From Cryobacterium ruanii (lineage in GTDB: Bacteria > Actinomycetota > Actinomycetes > Actinomycetales > Microbacteriaceae), in NCBI RefSeq assembly GCF_004404055.1, contig NZ_SOHK01000005.1, positions 186,001 to 250,000 on the forward strand: a stretch of 64,000 nucleotides of DNA, in the 5' to 3' direction. Made by a program: the position numbers and the translations under genes. The notes under the pieces were generated by a model. It did not search any database. It was not told where the DNA came from and worked only from the letters and a program-made list of their open reading frames with translations. This document shows positions 26,817 to 36,600 of the stretch, piece after piece. Position 1 is the first letter of the stretch. Each line of letters opens with the position of its first letter.

Positions 26817-28361
26817 TCAGCGCTGCGTCGCCGCTATCCACGCCTCGACCTCGGTGGCGGTGCGGGGGATCGCCGCTGAGAGGTTCTCGGCACCCGTTTG
26901 CGTCACCAGGATGTCGTCTTCGATGCGCACGCCGATGCCGCGAAATTCGACGGGGACTGTGAGGTCGTCGGGCTGAAAGTACAGGCCCGGCTCGATCGTG
27001 AAGACCATGCCAGGTTCGAGCACACCGTCCATGTACATGTCCCGGCGCGCCTGAGCGCAGTCGTGCACGTCGATGCCGAGGTGGTGGCTGGTGCCGTGCA
27101 CCATGTAACGGCGGTGCTGCCCGTTCTCCGGCTGCAAGGCCTCCTCGGCGGTGACTGGGAGCATGCCCCACTCAGCGGTGCGCCGGGCGATGACGGCCAT
27201 CGCGGCGGCGTGCACGTCGCGAAACACAGCGCCGGGGCGCACGACGGCGAGGGCGGCATCCGCGGCTTCCCGCACCGTTTCGTAGACCAAGCGCTGCACC
27301 TCGCCGTAGACGCCGTTGACCGGCAGGGTGCGGGTGATGTCGGCGGTGTAGTAGCTGTCAAGCTCAACGCCGGCATCGATGAGGATGAGGTCGCCGGGGG
27401 CGACGACACCGTCGTTGCGGGTCCAGTGCAGGATGCAGGCGTGCGGGCCGGAGGCGGCGATGGTGTCGTAGCCGACCGTGTTGCCGTCGCTCCGGGCGCG
27501 GGTGTTGAACACGCCCTCGACCAGGCGTTCGCCGCGGGCGTGCACGCTCGAACGGGGCAGGTCAGCGATGACATCGTCGAATCCGCGCGCGGTAGCCGCG
27601 ACGGCGAGGCGCATCTGCGCGATCTCCCAGGCGTCCTTCACGAGGCGCAGCTCGGAGAGGTCGCGAGCCAGCACCGCGTCGGGCTCGTGCGCGGCGTTGA
27701 TCTCAATGCTAAACGGGGAGTCGGTGGCGCGGTTGTCAAGCACGCGTTCGGCGGCGAAGCGCAGGCGGGCCTCGTCGACCCGCTCGGTGAACGTCGGGTC
27801 GGCTTCCCGCAGCACGAGGGTTTCGCTGTCGACGGCCTGAAGTACGGCAGTGAGCTCGGCGATGCCGCGCACGTCGAGGGCGAGGTCGCTCGCGACCTGG
27901 GCCACCGAGGGGCGCGGACCGATCCAAAACTCGCCGATGTCGGGGTTGGCGTAGAACTCGTCGGAATCGCGGCCGGCACGTTCTTGAAAGTACAGGGTCG
28001 CGACGTGGCCACCGGCGGAAGTCGGTTCGAGCACGAGCACTGCACCGGGTTCACTGTCGCTGCCCCAGCCGGTGAGGTGGGCGAAAGCGGAGTGCGCGCG
28101 GAAGGCGTAGTCGGTGTCGTTGGAGCGTTGCTTCAACCGCCCGGCTGGAATGATCAGGCGTTGTCCCGGGTACTGAGCGGAGATCCGGGCGCGGCGCGCG
28201 GCTGCGAAGGGCGCCTGCTCACGGGCGGGTGGCAGCACGTCGGTGCGTTCGGCCCAGCCACTCGCGATGAACGATTTGAAGCCGGTTGATCCGGGTGTTG
28301 TCGAACGGTTCTCGTTCGAGCGCGCAGCCGGAAGAAATGCGGAAGCAGTGGTATCAGCCAT
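26817..28361 (-). CDS. pepP: Xaa-Pro aminopeptidase (aminopeptidase P family, M24B)
   Basis: Metallopeptidase that removes an N-terminal residue ahead of proline. The N-terminal creatinase/aminopeptidase P domain (RARISAQYPGQRLIIPAG) is followed by the pita-bread catalytic domain with the five metal ligands: ILIDAGVELDSYYTADITRT (two Asp), HGTSHHLGIDVHD (His), FTIEPGLYF (Glu) and GVRIEDDILV (Glu). The ATG at 28361 is preferred because GGGGAA precedes it, giving 514 residues. No signal peptide, so probably cytosolic. Confidence 0.93.
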   Translation of the reverse strand: MADTTASAFLPAARSNENRSTTPGSTGFKSFIASGWAERTDVLPPAREQAPFAAARRARISAQYPGQRLIIPAGRLKQRSNDTDYAFRAHSAFAHLTGWGSDSEPGAVLVLEPTSAGGHVATLYFQERAGRDSDEFYANPDIGEFWIGPRPSVAQVASDLALDVRGIAELTAVLQAVDSETLVLREADPTFTERVDEARLRFAAERVLDNRATDSPFSIEINAAHEPDAVLARDLSELRLVKDAWEIAQMRLAVAATARGFDDVIADLPRSSVHARGERLVEGVFNTRARSDGNTVGYDTIAASGPHACILHWTRNDGVVAPGDLILIDAGVELDSYYTADITRTLPVNGVYGEVQRLVYETVREAADAALAVVRPGAVFRDVHAAAMAVIARRTAEWGMLPVTAEEALQPENGQHRRYMVHGTSHHLGIDVHDCAQARRDMYMDGVLEPGMVFTIEPGLYFQPDDLTVPVEFRGIGVRIEDDILVTQTGAENLSAAIPRTATEVEAWIAATQR

Positions 28362-28454
28362 TTCCCCATTCTCGCACCGCACTCTGGACAGCGCCCGATC
28401 TCGCTGGTGCAGATGCTGCGACGAGCGGATGCGCCGATCAGCGTCGTTCCGGTA

Positions 28455-29495
28455 CTACGAGGCCGGTGTCAGCGTAGCCACGATTGGACGGTGGTCGCTG
28501 CCGGCGTCATCGAGGGGCTCGATCACCTGCAGCACGGTCACCTTCCAATTGCGGGTGGCCATGACGTGGTCGATCGGACTGCCGAGCAGCGCGGGGATGC
28601 TCGTGGGCCAGGTTCCGACGGAGGCCGCACCGGCCGACAGGGCGGAATCCGCGCAGTTGCCCAGAACAGTGCCAGCGCCACCGCCGGCCCGGCCAGCCAT
28701 ATGGTCCAGGGTCGAGTTAAAGTCGCCGGCCATGATCACGTTCTCGCCCTGGCACTGGGTGGCGAGCCAGTCGAGGTCGCTGCGCCAGTTCGACATCTCA
28801 TACTGGATCGGGGCGACCGCGTGCACGGCCACAATCGTCGGGCCGGTGCCGTCCGCCGGTTTGGCCACGACGGTCGGTAGCACGTTGGTGTTGCCGGGAG
28901 GGCCGGACCCCGCTGCGTTGCTCACGACGTAGTCGCCGAGGTCGGGGCTGATCAGCAGGGTCGTGGAACGAGCCTTCGACACCAGGTCGAACGCGAGCGT
29001 GTGTACCCACATCGGGCGGCCGGCGTCGCGCATGGCTTCGGCGATCAGGATCCCCGTCTCCTCTGTGGTCTCTGGCAGGGTCACGACGTCGGCGTTCTGG
29101 GCCACCGCCTGCGCGGCGATGACGGTCGCACCCGGCGCGTCGCCGAGCGTGTTCCAGCTGAGTACCGTCACGGAACCGGCATCCACTTCGCTGTTCGGCG
29201 CGGTATTGACCCGTGCGCTGACGCCGCGGGAGGCGAGAATACCGACGTTGGCCACAGCGAACAGAACGAGCAGCACCATGGCCATGCCGAGGGTGCGGCG
29301 CAACGGGCGGATGAACCTCAGCAGCCCGAGCAGGACGAGCCCGACGACCGCGCCGATCACGGCGATCGCGCGGAACGAGACCAGGTGGGCGACCACCCAG
29401 GTGTTCTGCAGGCCGAAGCCCTGCGGCCAGGTCAGAACCAGCAGAAAAACGGCGCCGCCGAGGACGATCAGTGCGCGGAGGAGTCGGGAGAACAT
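28455..29495 (-). CDS. Membrane-anchored endonuclease/exonuclease/phosphatase (EEP) family protein
   Basis: Three N-terminal hydrophobic helices (about the first 95 residues) precede an extracellular EEP domain. Catalytic motifs are intact: LSWNTLGDA, VVTLPETTEE (Glu), AGDFNST, SPIDHVM and SDHRPIVA. Relatives include sphingomyelinase-, DNase- and phosphoinositide-phosphatase-like enzymes, so the substrate is open. The ATG at 29495 (346 residues) starts just before the first helix. The gene is divergent from the PHP gene at 29584. Confidence 0.87.
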   Translation of the reverse strand: MFSRLLRALIVLGGAVFLLVLTWPQGFGLQNTWVVAHLVSFRAIAVIGAVVGLVLLGLLRFIRPLRRTLGMAMVLLVLFAVANVGILASRGVSARVNTAPNSEVDAGSVTVLSWNTLGDAPGATVIAAQAVAQNADVVTLPETTEETGILIAEAMRDAGRPMWVHTLAFDLVSKARSTTLLISPDLGDYVVSNAAGSGPPGNTNVLPTVVAKPADGTGPTIVAVHAVAPIQYEMSNWRSDLDWLATQCQGENVIMAGDFNSTLDHMAGRAGGGAGTVLGNCADSALSAGAASVGTWPTSIPALLGSPIDHVMATRNWKVTVLQVIEPLDDAGSDHRPIVATLTPAS

Positions 29496-29583
29496 TGTTC
29501 TGCACCCTAGATCACTATTCTGGGGAATTTCCAGCGCCACGAGAGGCACTGGCCGGGTATGGGCGGCCAACTAGCATAGGATC

Positions 29584-30453
29584 ATGGCAGTCGCGCGGCA
29601 ATTTCAGGGTCCCATAGATCTGCACGCGCACTCGAGCGTGTCGGACGGCACCGAGACGCCGGCGGAGCTCGTTCGGGCCGCGGCCGCTTCCGGCCTCGGC
29701 ACGATCGCCCTGACCGACCACGACTCGACGGCCGGCTGGGCAGAGGCATCCGCTGCCGCGCACGCCGAACGGCTCACACTTATTCCCGGAATGGAATTTA
29801 GTACGCGGGTGCAGTATGCCAGTGTGCACCTTTTGGCATATCTCTTCGACCCGGCCGACGCGGCGCTCCTGGCCGAGATAACGCGCGTTCGTGCTGCCAG
29901 GCTGAGCCGGGCTGAGCAGATGGTGGCCCGCATCGGAGCGGACTATGACCTCAGCTGGGATGACGTTCTCGCTCAAACCACTCCCGATGCCACTGTCGGC
30001 CGGCCGCATATCGCGGATGCCCTCGTCGCGCGTGGTTACGCTCTCAATCGCAGCGCCGCCTTCGCCGATATTCTGCACTGGAAGGCCGGCTACTTTCAGC
30101 CGCATTATGCCCCCGACCCACTGCGGGCGATTCAACTCGTGCGGGCCGCCGGGGGAGTGCCGGTCATCGCCCATCCCGCTACGCGCGGTATTGGCGACGT
30201 CGTCTCGGAATCCCGGCTGAAGACTATGGTCGAGGCTGGACTGTTCGGGCTCGAATTGAGGCACCGGGAGAACAAGCCGGAACCCACCGCGCGCCTCACC
30301 ATACTCGCCGCAAAGTTCGGCCTGGTCGTGACCGGTTCGAGCGACTACCACGGCACCGGCAAACCCAACCGGCTCGGCGAGAACACCACCAATCCCGAGG
30401 TGCTCGAGCGCATCATCGCCGAGGGCCGCGGCTCCACGCCCGTCTACGGCTGA
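29584..30453 (+). CDS. PHP-domain metal-dependent phosphoesterase
   Basis: TrpH/YciV-type PHP protein of 289 residues. Trinuclear metal-site motifs are present: DLHAHSSVSDGT (residues 12-23), ALTDHDSTAGW, IPGMEFST, VIAHPATRG and TGSSDYHGTGKPN. Family members are 5'-3' exonucleases acting on short RNAs or nucleoside 3',5'-bisphosphate phosphatases; which activity applies here is not decidable. The start follows AGGATC. Convergent with the DEAD-box gene. Confidence 0.9.
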   Translation: MAVARQFQGPIDLHAHSSVSDGTETPAELVRAAAASGLGTIALTDHDSTAGWAEASAAAHAERLTLIPGMEFSTRVQYASVHLLAYLFDPADAALLAEITRVRAARLSRAEQMVARIGADYDLSWDDVLAQTTPDATVGRPHIADALVARGYALNRSAAFADILHWKAGYFQPHYAPDPLRAIQLVRAAGGVPVIAHPATRGIGDVVSESRLKTMVEAGLFGLELRHRENKPEPTARLTILAAKFGLVVTGSSDYHGTGKPNRLGENTTNPEVLERIIAEGRGSTPVYG

Positions 30454-30571
30454 TCTTTTATCAGCGGATGCCACAGCGCCGGCCGCAAACACGAGCGCCC
30501 GGCCCGAGGCTACCGCAGCCGAATCGGCGGGCAGCCCGGGGGTGCCGGGCGCGGGTGGGCGTGATCAGTAC

Positions 30572-32170
30572 TTAGATGGTGCTCCCGGTCTGCGGGGAAC
30601 GACGACGGGTGCGGCTGCGGCGCAACGGAGCGTTGTTACCGTCATGGTGCTCGGCTCCGCCACCATCGTGCGTGCCGGCAGCGGGGGTCGCGGCCGGGGC
30701 ATCCGGGTTGGTGCTGGATCCGACGCGGGTGCGTGACCGGGTGGGTCGGCCCACATCGTCGCCACCGGTGGCCAGCGGGCTCGTCGCCGCGCGATCGGCG
30801 TTGCGCGTGGTGTCGCCACGGCCAGATCCACGTCCACCCTCGGAGCGGCCGCCTTCGGAACGACCCGAGCGGGCCGCGCCGGACCGACCGGAGTCGGAAC
30901 GGCTTCCCGCGCCCGCCGATCGTGCCCCGCCGGAACGGCCGGCGCCGCCGGTGCGTGCGTCACCGGCGGCGACATCTTTCACCGGGGTCGCCCGCAGGCG
31001 GCCCTTGGAGCCCGCCGGAATGTTCAGGTCGGTGTACAGGTGCGGCGACGAGGAATAGGTCTCCATCGGCTCCGGCTGGCCGAATTCCAGTGCCTTGTTG
31101 ATGAGCGACCACTTGTGTAGGTCGTCCCAGTCCACGAAGGTCACGGCGATGCCGGTCTTGCCGGCACGGCCGGTGCGGCCGACGCGATGCAGGTAGGCCT
31201 TCTCGTCTTCAGGAATGGTGTGGTTTATCACGTGGGTGACGTCTTCGACATCGATGCCGCGAGCAGCGACATCCGTTGCGATCAGGATTTCCTTTTTGCC
31301 GCTCTTGAAACTGGCCATGGCTCGTTCGCGCTGTTCCTGGTTCAGGTCGCCGTGCACGGCGGTGGCGTTGAAGCCGCGGTCGCCGAGCTCTTCGACGAGC
31401 TTCGCGGCGGCGCGCTTGGTACGGGTGAAGATGATGGTTTTGCCGCGGCCCTCAGCCATGAGGATGCGGCCGATGACCTCGTCCTTGTCCATGTTGTGGG
31501 CGCGGTAGACGAGGTGCTCGATGTTGGCCTGCATGAGGCCTTCGTCGGGGTCGGTCGCGCGAATGTGGATCGGGCGGTTCATGAAGCGGCGGGCCAGGGC
31601 CACGATCGGTCCGGGCATCGTCGCCGAGAACAGCATGGTGTGGCGGGTCGACGGGGTCTGCGCGAACAGCTTCTCGATGTCGGACAGAAAACCGAGGTCG
31701 AGCATCTTGTCGGCTTCGTCGAGCACCATCTCACGCACGTTGGCGAGGGACAGCAGGCGCTGGCTGGCGAGGTCGAGCAGGCGGCCCGGGGTGCCGACGA
31801 CAATCTGCGCGCCGGCCTTGAGCTGCTCGATCTGGCCCTCATAGGCCTTACCGCCGTAGATCGAGACGATCTTGGTGCTGCGTCCCGCCGCGGCAAGTTC
31901 GAGGTCTTCGGAGACCTGCACGCACAGTTCGCGGGTCGGAACGACGATGAGCGCCTGCACCCCGGACTCGGGGTCGAGTCCGAGACGCTGGATGACTGGA
32001 AGGCCGAAGCCGAAGGTCTTGCCGGTGCCGGTTTTGGCCTGGCCGATGATGTCCTGACCGGCCAGCGCGAGGGGAATGGTCTGGGTCTGGATGGGGAACG
32101 GTTCGAGGATGCCCTTGGCAGCAAGGGAATCGACCATGTCCTGGTCAATATTGAGTTCGGAGAAAGTCAC
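30572..32170 (-). CDS. DEAD-box ATP-dependent RNA helicase
   Basis: RNA helicase of the RhlE/DeaD group. Q motif with FPIQTQTIPLAL, motif I AKTGTGKT, motif II VLDEADKML, motif III FSATM, and motifs V/VI (VAARGIDVEDV, HRVGRTGRAG) are intact within the first ~365 residues. The last ~130 residues are a low-complexity Gly/Arg/Ser/Thr-rich tail (SGGARSAGAGSRSDSGRSG and similar), probably disordered and RNA-binding. The position before the ferritin-like gene matches rhlE (Rv3211) in mycobacteria by recall. The GTG start at 32170 has no clear Shine-Dalgarno. Confidence 0.93.
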   Translation of the reverse strand: MTFSELNIDQDMVDSLAAKGILEPFPIQTQTIPLALAGQDIIGQAKTGTGKTFGFGLPVIQRLGLDPESGVQALIVVPTRELCVQVSEDLELAAAGRSTKIVSIYGGKAYEGQIEQLKAGAQIVVGTPGRLLDLASQRLLSLANVREMVLDEADKMLDLGFLSDIEKLFAQTPSTRHTMLFSATMPGPIVALARRFMNRPIHIRATDPDEGLMQANIEHLVYRAHNMDKDEVIGRILMAEGRGKTIIFTRTKRAAAKLVEELGDRGFNATAVHGDLNQEQRERAMASFKSGKKEILIATDVAARGIDVEDVTHVINHTIPEDEKAYLHRVGRTGRAGKTGIAVTFVDWDDLHKWSLINKALEFGQPEPMETYSSSPHLYTDLNIPAGSKGRLRATPVKDVAAGDARTGGAGRSGGARSAGAGSRSDSGRSGAARSGRSEGGRSEGGRGSGRGDTTRNADRAATSPLATGGDDVGRPTRSRTRVGSSTNPDAPAATPAAGTHDGGGAEHHDGNNAPLRRSRTRRRSPQTGSTI

Positions 32171-32315
32171 GAATGTATGCCTGTCATTAACTGGAAGCGA
32201 AGTGCGCCCGTTTTTGCGTCTCGGGCAGCGGTCGCCGATCCTTGTCGGCGACGTAATTCCACCTTACTGCCCCGTCTGGACAGCGGCCACAGGCGCGCTG
32301 TCCTAAGCTAGGCCC

Positions 32316-33032
32316 GTGGTCACGTGGTTAGGTCGGCGCCCGCAGCGCAATGAGGCTCCCCGGCTTTCCGCCCGCGGGGCGCTCCAGCCAACGGAAAAAG
32401 TGGACATCAGTTCGCTGGCACCGGACGTGCAACATTTTCTCGGCCAGGCCGCTTACAGCGAGTTGGGCGAATTCGAAGCGCTGGCCCGTGCCGTAGCCAC
32501 CGCGCCGAACCTCGCCGTGAAGGAAGGACTCAGCTCCGCTGCCGGGCGAGCGCTCAGCAAGCATCACGGCCTGATCACCGAAATTCGTCGCCGCGACCAT
32601 GATCCAGCCACCGAGATGGCTCCCTTCGTCACGGGGCTCGATGAGTTTCGCAGCAAGACCAGCGGTGCCGATTGGCACGAACTGCTCCTGAGCTGCTACC
32701 TCGCCGGCGGGTTGCTCGACGATTTCTTCATCCGGCTCTCCGACGGCCTGCCGCGCGACATCGGCCCGAGGGTGGCGCAGTTGCTCGGCGAGGATTCCGG
32801 TACCGACGTGCTCGTGCACGAACTGCAGACCGCGATCGAAAACGATACGGCGCTCGGCTCACGCCTGGCCATGTGGGGTCGCAGGCTCGTCGGCGATACC
32901 TTGCTCGTGGCCCGGTCGGCCATGCCAGCCGCCTGCTCCGCTGCTGCCGCCGAAGCACGCATCGAACCGGTCTTCACCGAGCTCATCGCCGCGCACACCC
33001 GCCGTATGGACGGCCTCGGCCTCACCGCCTAG
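32316..33032 (+). CDS. Ferritin-like fold protein
   Basis: A 238-residue helical protein found in this position in many actinobacteria. A ferritin-like four-helix pattern is visible (FLGQAAYSELGEFEALARAV, SKHHGLITEIRRR, WHELLLSCYLAGGLLDDFF, DTLLVARSAM). Some Glu/His residues typical of diiron helices are present (SELGEFE, KHHG), but a full ExxH pair set is not certain, so metal binding is open. Starts with GTG 32316 about 145 bases from the divergent helicase start. Confidence 0.72.
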   Translation: MVTWLGRRPQRNEAPRLSARGALQPTEKVDISSLAPDVQHFLGQAAYSELGEFEALARAVATAPNLAVKEGLSSAAGRALSKHHGLITEIRRRDHDPATEMAPFVTGLDEFRSKTSGADWHELLLSCYLAGGLLDDFFIRLSDGLPRDIGPRVAQLLGEDSGTDVLVHELQTAIENDTALGSRLAMWGRRLVGDTLLVARSAMPAACSAAAAEARIEPVFTELIAAHTRRMDGLGLTA

Positions 33033-33053
33033 CTGCCAACCAGGCTCCAACAA

Positions 33054-33362
33054 CTACGCGGTGTCGGGCGAGCCGGTTTTGGCGAGGCGCTGCAGCATCC
33101 GCTGGTCGGCGTGGATGCGTCGGCGGCTGATCGTGATATTCAGCACGACGGATGCCGCGGCGGCCGTCCCGAGGGACACCCACCAGATCCACCCGCCGGC
33201 CCAATTCCAGCCGAGCCAGGTCAGCGCGACCCACACAGCGGAAGCCGTAACCGTTGCGATCGCCGGCACCAATACCGAGCCCTGCGTCGACCGACCGGGC
33301 AGAAAATAGCGCGCGCCGAGACCGATGATCGCACCGAACAGCGCGACGAACAGAAGCTCCAT
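33054..33362 (-). CDS. Small hypothetical membrane protein
   Basis: A 102-residue protein with three hydrophobic segments (about 1-18, 28-52 with Trp-rich WLGWNWAGGWIWW, and 58-76) and a basic C-terminal tail. It lies 5 bases downstream of the DUF3107 gene on the same strand, so both probably share a transcript. No known domain recognised. Confidence 0.65.
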   Translation of the reverse strand: MELLFVALFGAIIGLGARYFLPGRSTQGSVLVPAIATVTASAVWVALTWLGWNWAGGWIWWVSLGTAAAASVVLNITISRRRIHADQRMLQRLAKTGSPDTA

Positions 33363-33367
33363 GTGCT

Positions 33368-33592
33368 TTAGGCGACGAAACCGACGCGGCGCGATTCTTC
33401 GCTGCCGAGTTCGACATAGGCGAGGCCCACGGTCGGAACGATGTAGACGCGACCCTTGCTGTCGCTGAGCTTCAGATAGCCGGTCTGACCGGAGAGGGCC
33501 GCCGCAACGGTCTCCTCGATCTCGGTCGCTGGCTGCGAAGTCTCAAAACCGATTTCCCGGGGAGAGTTGAAAATACCAATGCGAATATCCAC
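33368..33592 (-). CDS. DUF3107 domain-containing protein
   Basis: A 74-residue protein of the actinobacterial DUF3107 family (TB9.4/Rv3208A-like by recall): MDIRIGIFNSPREIGFETSQ, then LKLSDSKGRVYIVPTVGLAYVEL. It is compact, probably alpha/beta, and of unknown function. Divergent from the AdnA-like gene at 33688 with 95 bases between. Confidence 0.88.
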   Translation of the reverse strand: MDIRIGIFNSPREIGFETSQPATEIEETVAAALSGQTGYLKLSDSKGRVYIVPTVGLAYVELGSEESRRVGFVA

Positions 33593-33687
33593 AGATTTGC
33601 CTTTCGTAGCCGTGCGATCAGAGTACGACAGAACGCGCCGCGGCCCTGACAGAGTTCACTGTCGGCGCAACCCGATACCGTTGAATT

Positions 33688-36600
33688 GTGATCAACCACC
33701 ACCCCGATGCCGCCCAGCAGGCCGTTCTCGACCTCCCCGACGGGGTGAGTGTTGCGGTGATCGGCGCGCCCGGTTCCGGCAAGACGACGACGCTCGTCGA
33801 ACTCGTGGCCGACCGGGTGCTGAACCGGGGGTATTCGCCGGGCGAGGTGCTCGTGCTGGTGCCGACCCGTGCCGGGGCGACCGCCCTGCGTGACCGCATC
33901 GCGCTGCGCCTCGGAGTGCCGACGAACGGGCCCCTCGCTCGCAGTGCCAACTCGGTGGCCTTTCAGATTGTGCGTTCCACGGTCACCCAGGCTGGTGGGC
34001 CGCCGCCGACCCTGCTGACCGGCGGCGAGCAGGACCAGATCATCTCCGAACTGCTGCAGGGTCACCTCGACGACGATGGCGGTCCGGTTTGGCCGGCCAC
34101 CCTCGGCCCCGACGTGCGCCGCCTACGCGGTTTTCGTACCGAACTGCGCGATCTCATGATGCGCGCCGTCGAATACGGCGTGACCCCGAACCAGCTCGAA
34201 CGTTTCGCACTGGGACGACCCGAGTGGGTTGCGGCAGCCGAATTCATACGCGGTTACGAAGAGGCCAAAGACCAGGCCCGCCCCGGCCAATACGACTCCA
34301 CCGAACTGGCCCGTTATGCCGCCGCCATCGTTGCCGGTGCACCGGCCGGGGCGGCCGGAACCGCGCAGCTCGGCACTCTCGCCGGCCTGCGCCTGATCGT
34401 GCTCGACGACGCCCAGGAGGTCACCCAGGCGACGCTGACCCTGCTGGCCCAGTTCCAGGCGCGCGGAGTGGCGATCATCGCCGTCGGCGACCCGGACATC
34501 AGCACCGGTACGTTCCACGGTGCGCATCCGGATGCTCTCGGTCGCCTCGGCTCGTACCTGGCGGTGAATCTCGGAGCCGACCTGGCCGCGCCGATCGTGC
34601 TGCGGACGGTCTACCGGCATGGTGCGGGCATCCGCTCGACTATTGCGCAGATCACCAGCCGGATCGGCGCTGCGGCGGCGGGAACCCAGCGTGCGGCGGT
34701 CAGTATCGAATCAGCCGATGCCGTCCGCCATCCTGACCTGCCCGACAATACCGACCTGCCGGGGGAGAAAGGCCTGCCCGAGCCTTCGGTGCACACCGTC
34801 GTGGCGACCAGCCCGGCCGACCAGCTCGCGGTGATCGCGCGGTTGCTGCGCGAACGCCATGTGATGAACGCAACGCCATGGTCGCGAATGGCCGTGATCG
34901 TGCGCACCGGATCGCTCGTGCCGTCGATCTCCAAGGGGCTCGCCGCCCTCGAGGTACCGACCCAGGTGTCGACCGCGAGCACCGCGCTGCGCGATGAGTA
35001 CGCGGTGAAGGCCTTCATCCTCGCCCTCGAGGTGACCCTTGGCCGCAAACCGCTCAACGCCGAGGTGGCGATCGAGTTGCTGCGCGGCCCGCTCGGCGGG
35101 CTCGACCCGATCACTGTGCGCCGGTTGCGCGCCGCGCTGCGCCAACAAGAGCTGAGCCAGCAAGAGCTGAGCCAGCAAGAGCTGAGCCAGCAAGAGCTGA
35201 GCCAGCAAGAGCTGGCCGCTGACGTCCCCACTCCGCGCAGCGCCGACGATTTGCTCGTCGCCGCCCTGCAGAACCCCGAACTGCTCGCCGGCATCGATAA
35301 CCGCACCGCCCGGCGCGCGGCCGGCTGCGGCGAGAGCCTGCGCCAGGCCGCTGTCGAATACCAGGCCGGAGCCACCATCGAAGAGTTGCTCTGGGGCCTG
35401 TGGCAGCGCAGCGGCCTCGACCGGGAGTGGAAGGAACAGTCCACCGGCACCGGAATCGTCGCCGACGAAGCCAACCACAACCTCGACGCCGTCGTCGCGC
35501 TGTTCTCGGCCGCGCAACGTTACGTCGAACGCACCCCGTCGGCCCCGCCGGTGTTGTTCCTGGAACACCTCGTCGACACCGATGTGCCCGAAGACACCCT
35601 TGCGCCGCGGGCCCTCGGCGCGGCCGTGACCGTCTCCACCCCGAGCGGCACCATCGGGAGCGATTTCGACGTCGTGGTGCTCGCCGGTGTGCAGGCCAAT
35701 GTCTGGCCCGACCTTCGCATCCGTGGCTCCCTGCTCGGCGCTGGCGACCTCGCCCTGGTCGCTTCCGGTCACGACGCTTCCGGCACCGACGCCCGCACCG
35801 CGGTGCTCCACGACGAACTGCGCATGTTCGCCCAGGCAGCCAGCCGCGCCACGACCGAACTGCTCGTCACCGCCGTCAGCAATGAAGAGAACGAACCGTC
35901 CGCGTTTTTGCGGTTGCTGCCGAAGCCCGAGCCCGAGCGCGATATCGATGACCTCGCGCGGTACCCCCTGTCGCTGCGCGGCCTGGCCGGGCGGCTGCGG
36001 CGCGACCTGACCCGCGCCATCCGCGCGTCGACCCGCACCGATTCCGAGTCCAGTTCGCGGGCAGCGGATGCCGCCGCCACGCTGGCCCGCCTGGCCCGCG
36101 ACAACGTGCCCGGCGCCGCGCCCGACGACTGGTACGGTTTGGCCGATCCGAGTACCGTGCGCCCACTCAACGACCCGGAGGCCGGCGACCAGCCGGTGCG
36201 CGTCTCGCCGTCGCGCATGGCTGCGTTCGAGACCTGCCCGCTGCATTGGCTGATCGGCCAGGTTGGGGGCGGTAGCTCGAACACCGCCGCGAACCTCGGC
36301 ACGATCATTCATAAGGTCATGGAAGACTGCGTCGACCGTCGGCCGGAAGCGCTCTGGCAGGCGGTGGAGGCCCGCTGGAACGAACTGGATTTCGACGCCG
36401 ACTGGCAATCGCGCGTGCAGAAAGTCGCCGCGCGGGCGCTCACCGACCGCCTCGCCTCCTACCTTCTCGATTTCGAGCACGGCGGCGGCGAGCTGTTGAG
36501 CGCCGAGGGCAGGTTTGAGCTCGAGGTGAGTGGCGCCGTGCTCTCGGGCACGATCGACCGGGTGGAGCGCCAATCCGACGGGCGGGCGGTGATCGTCGAC

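Noticed and set aside
35143..35214. Short regular repeats that might suggest a CRISPR array
   Set aside because: The units are contiguous, without spacers, and in frame within a coding gene.
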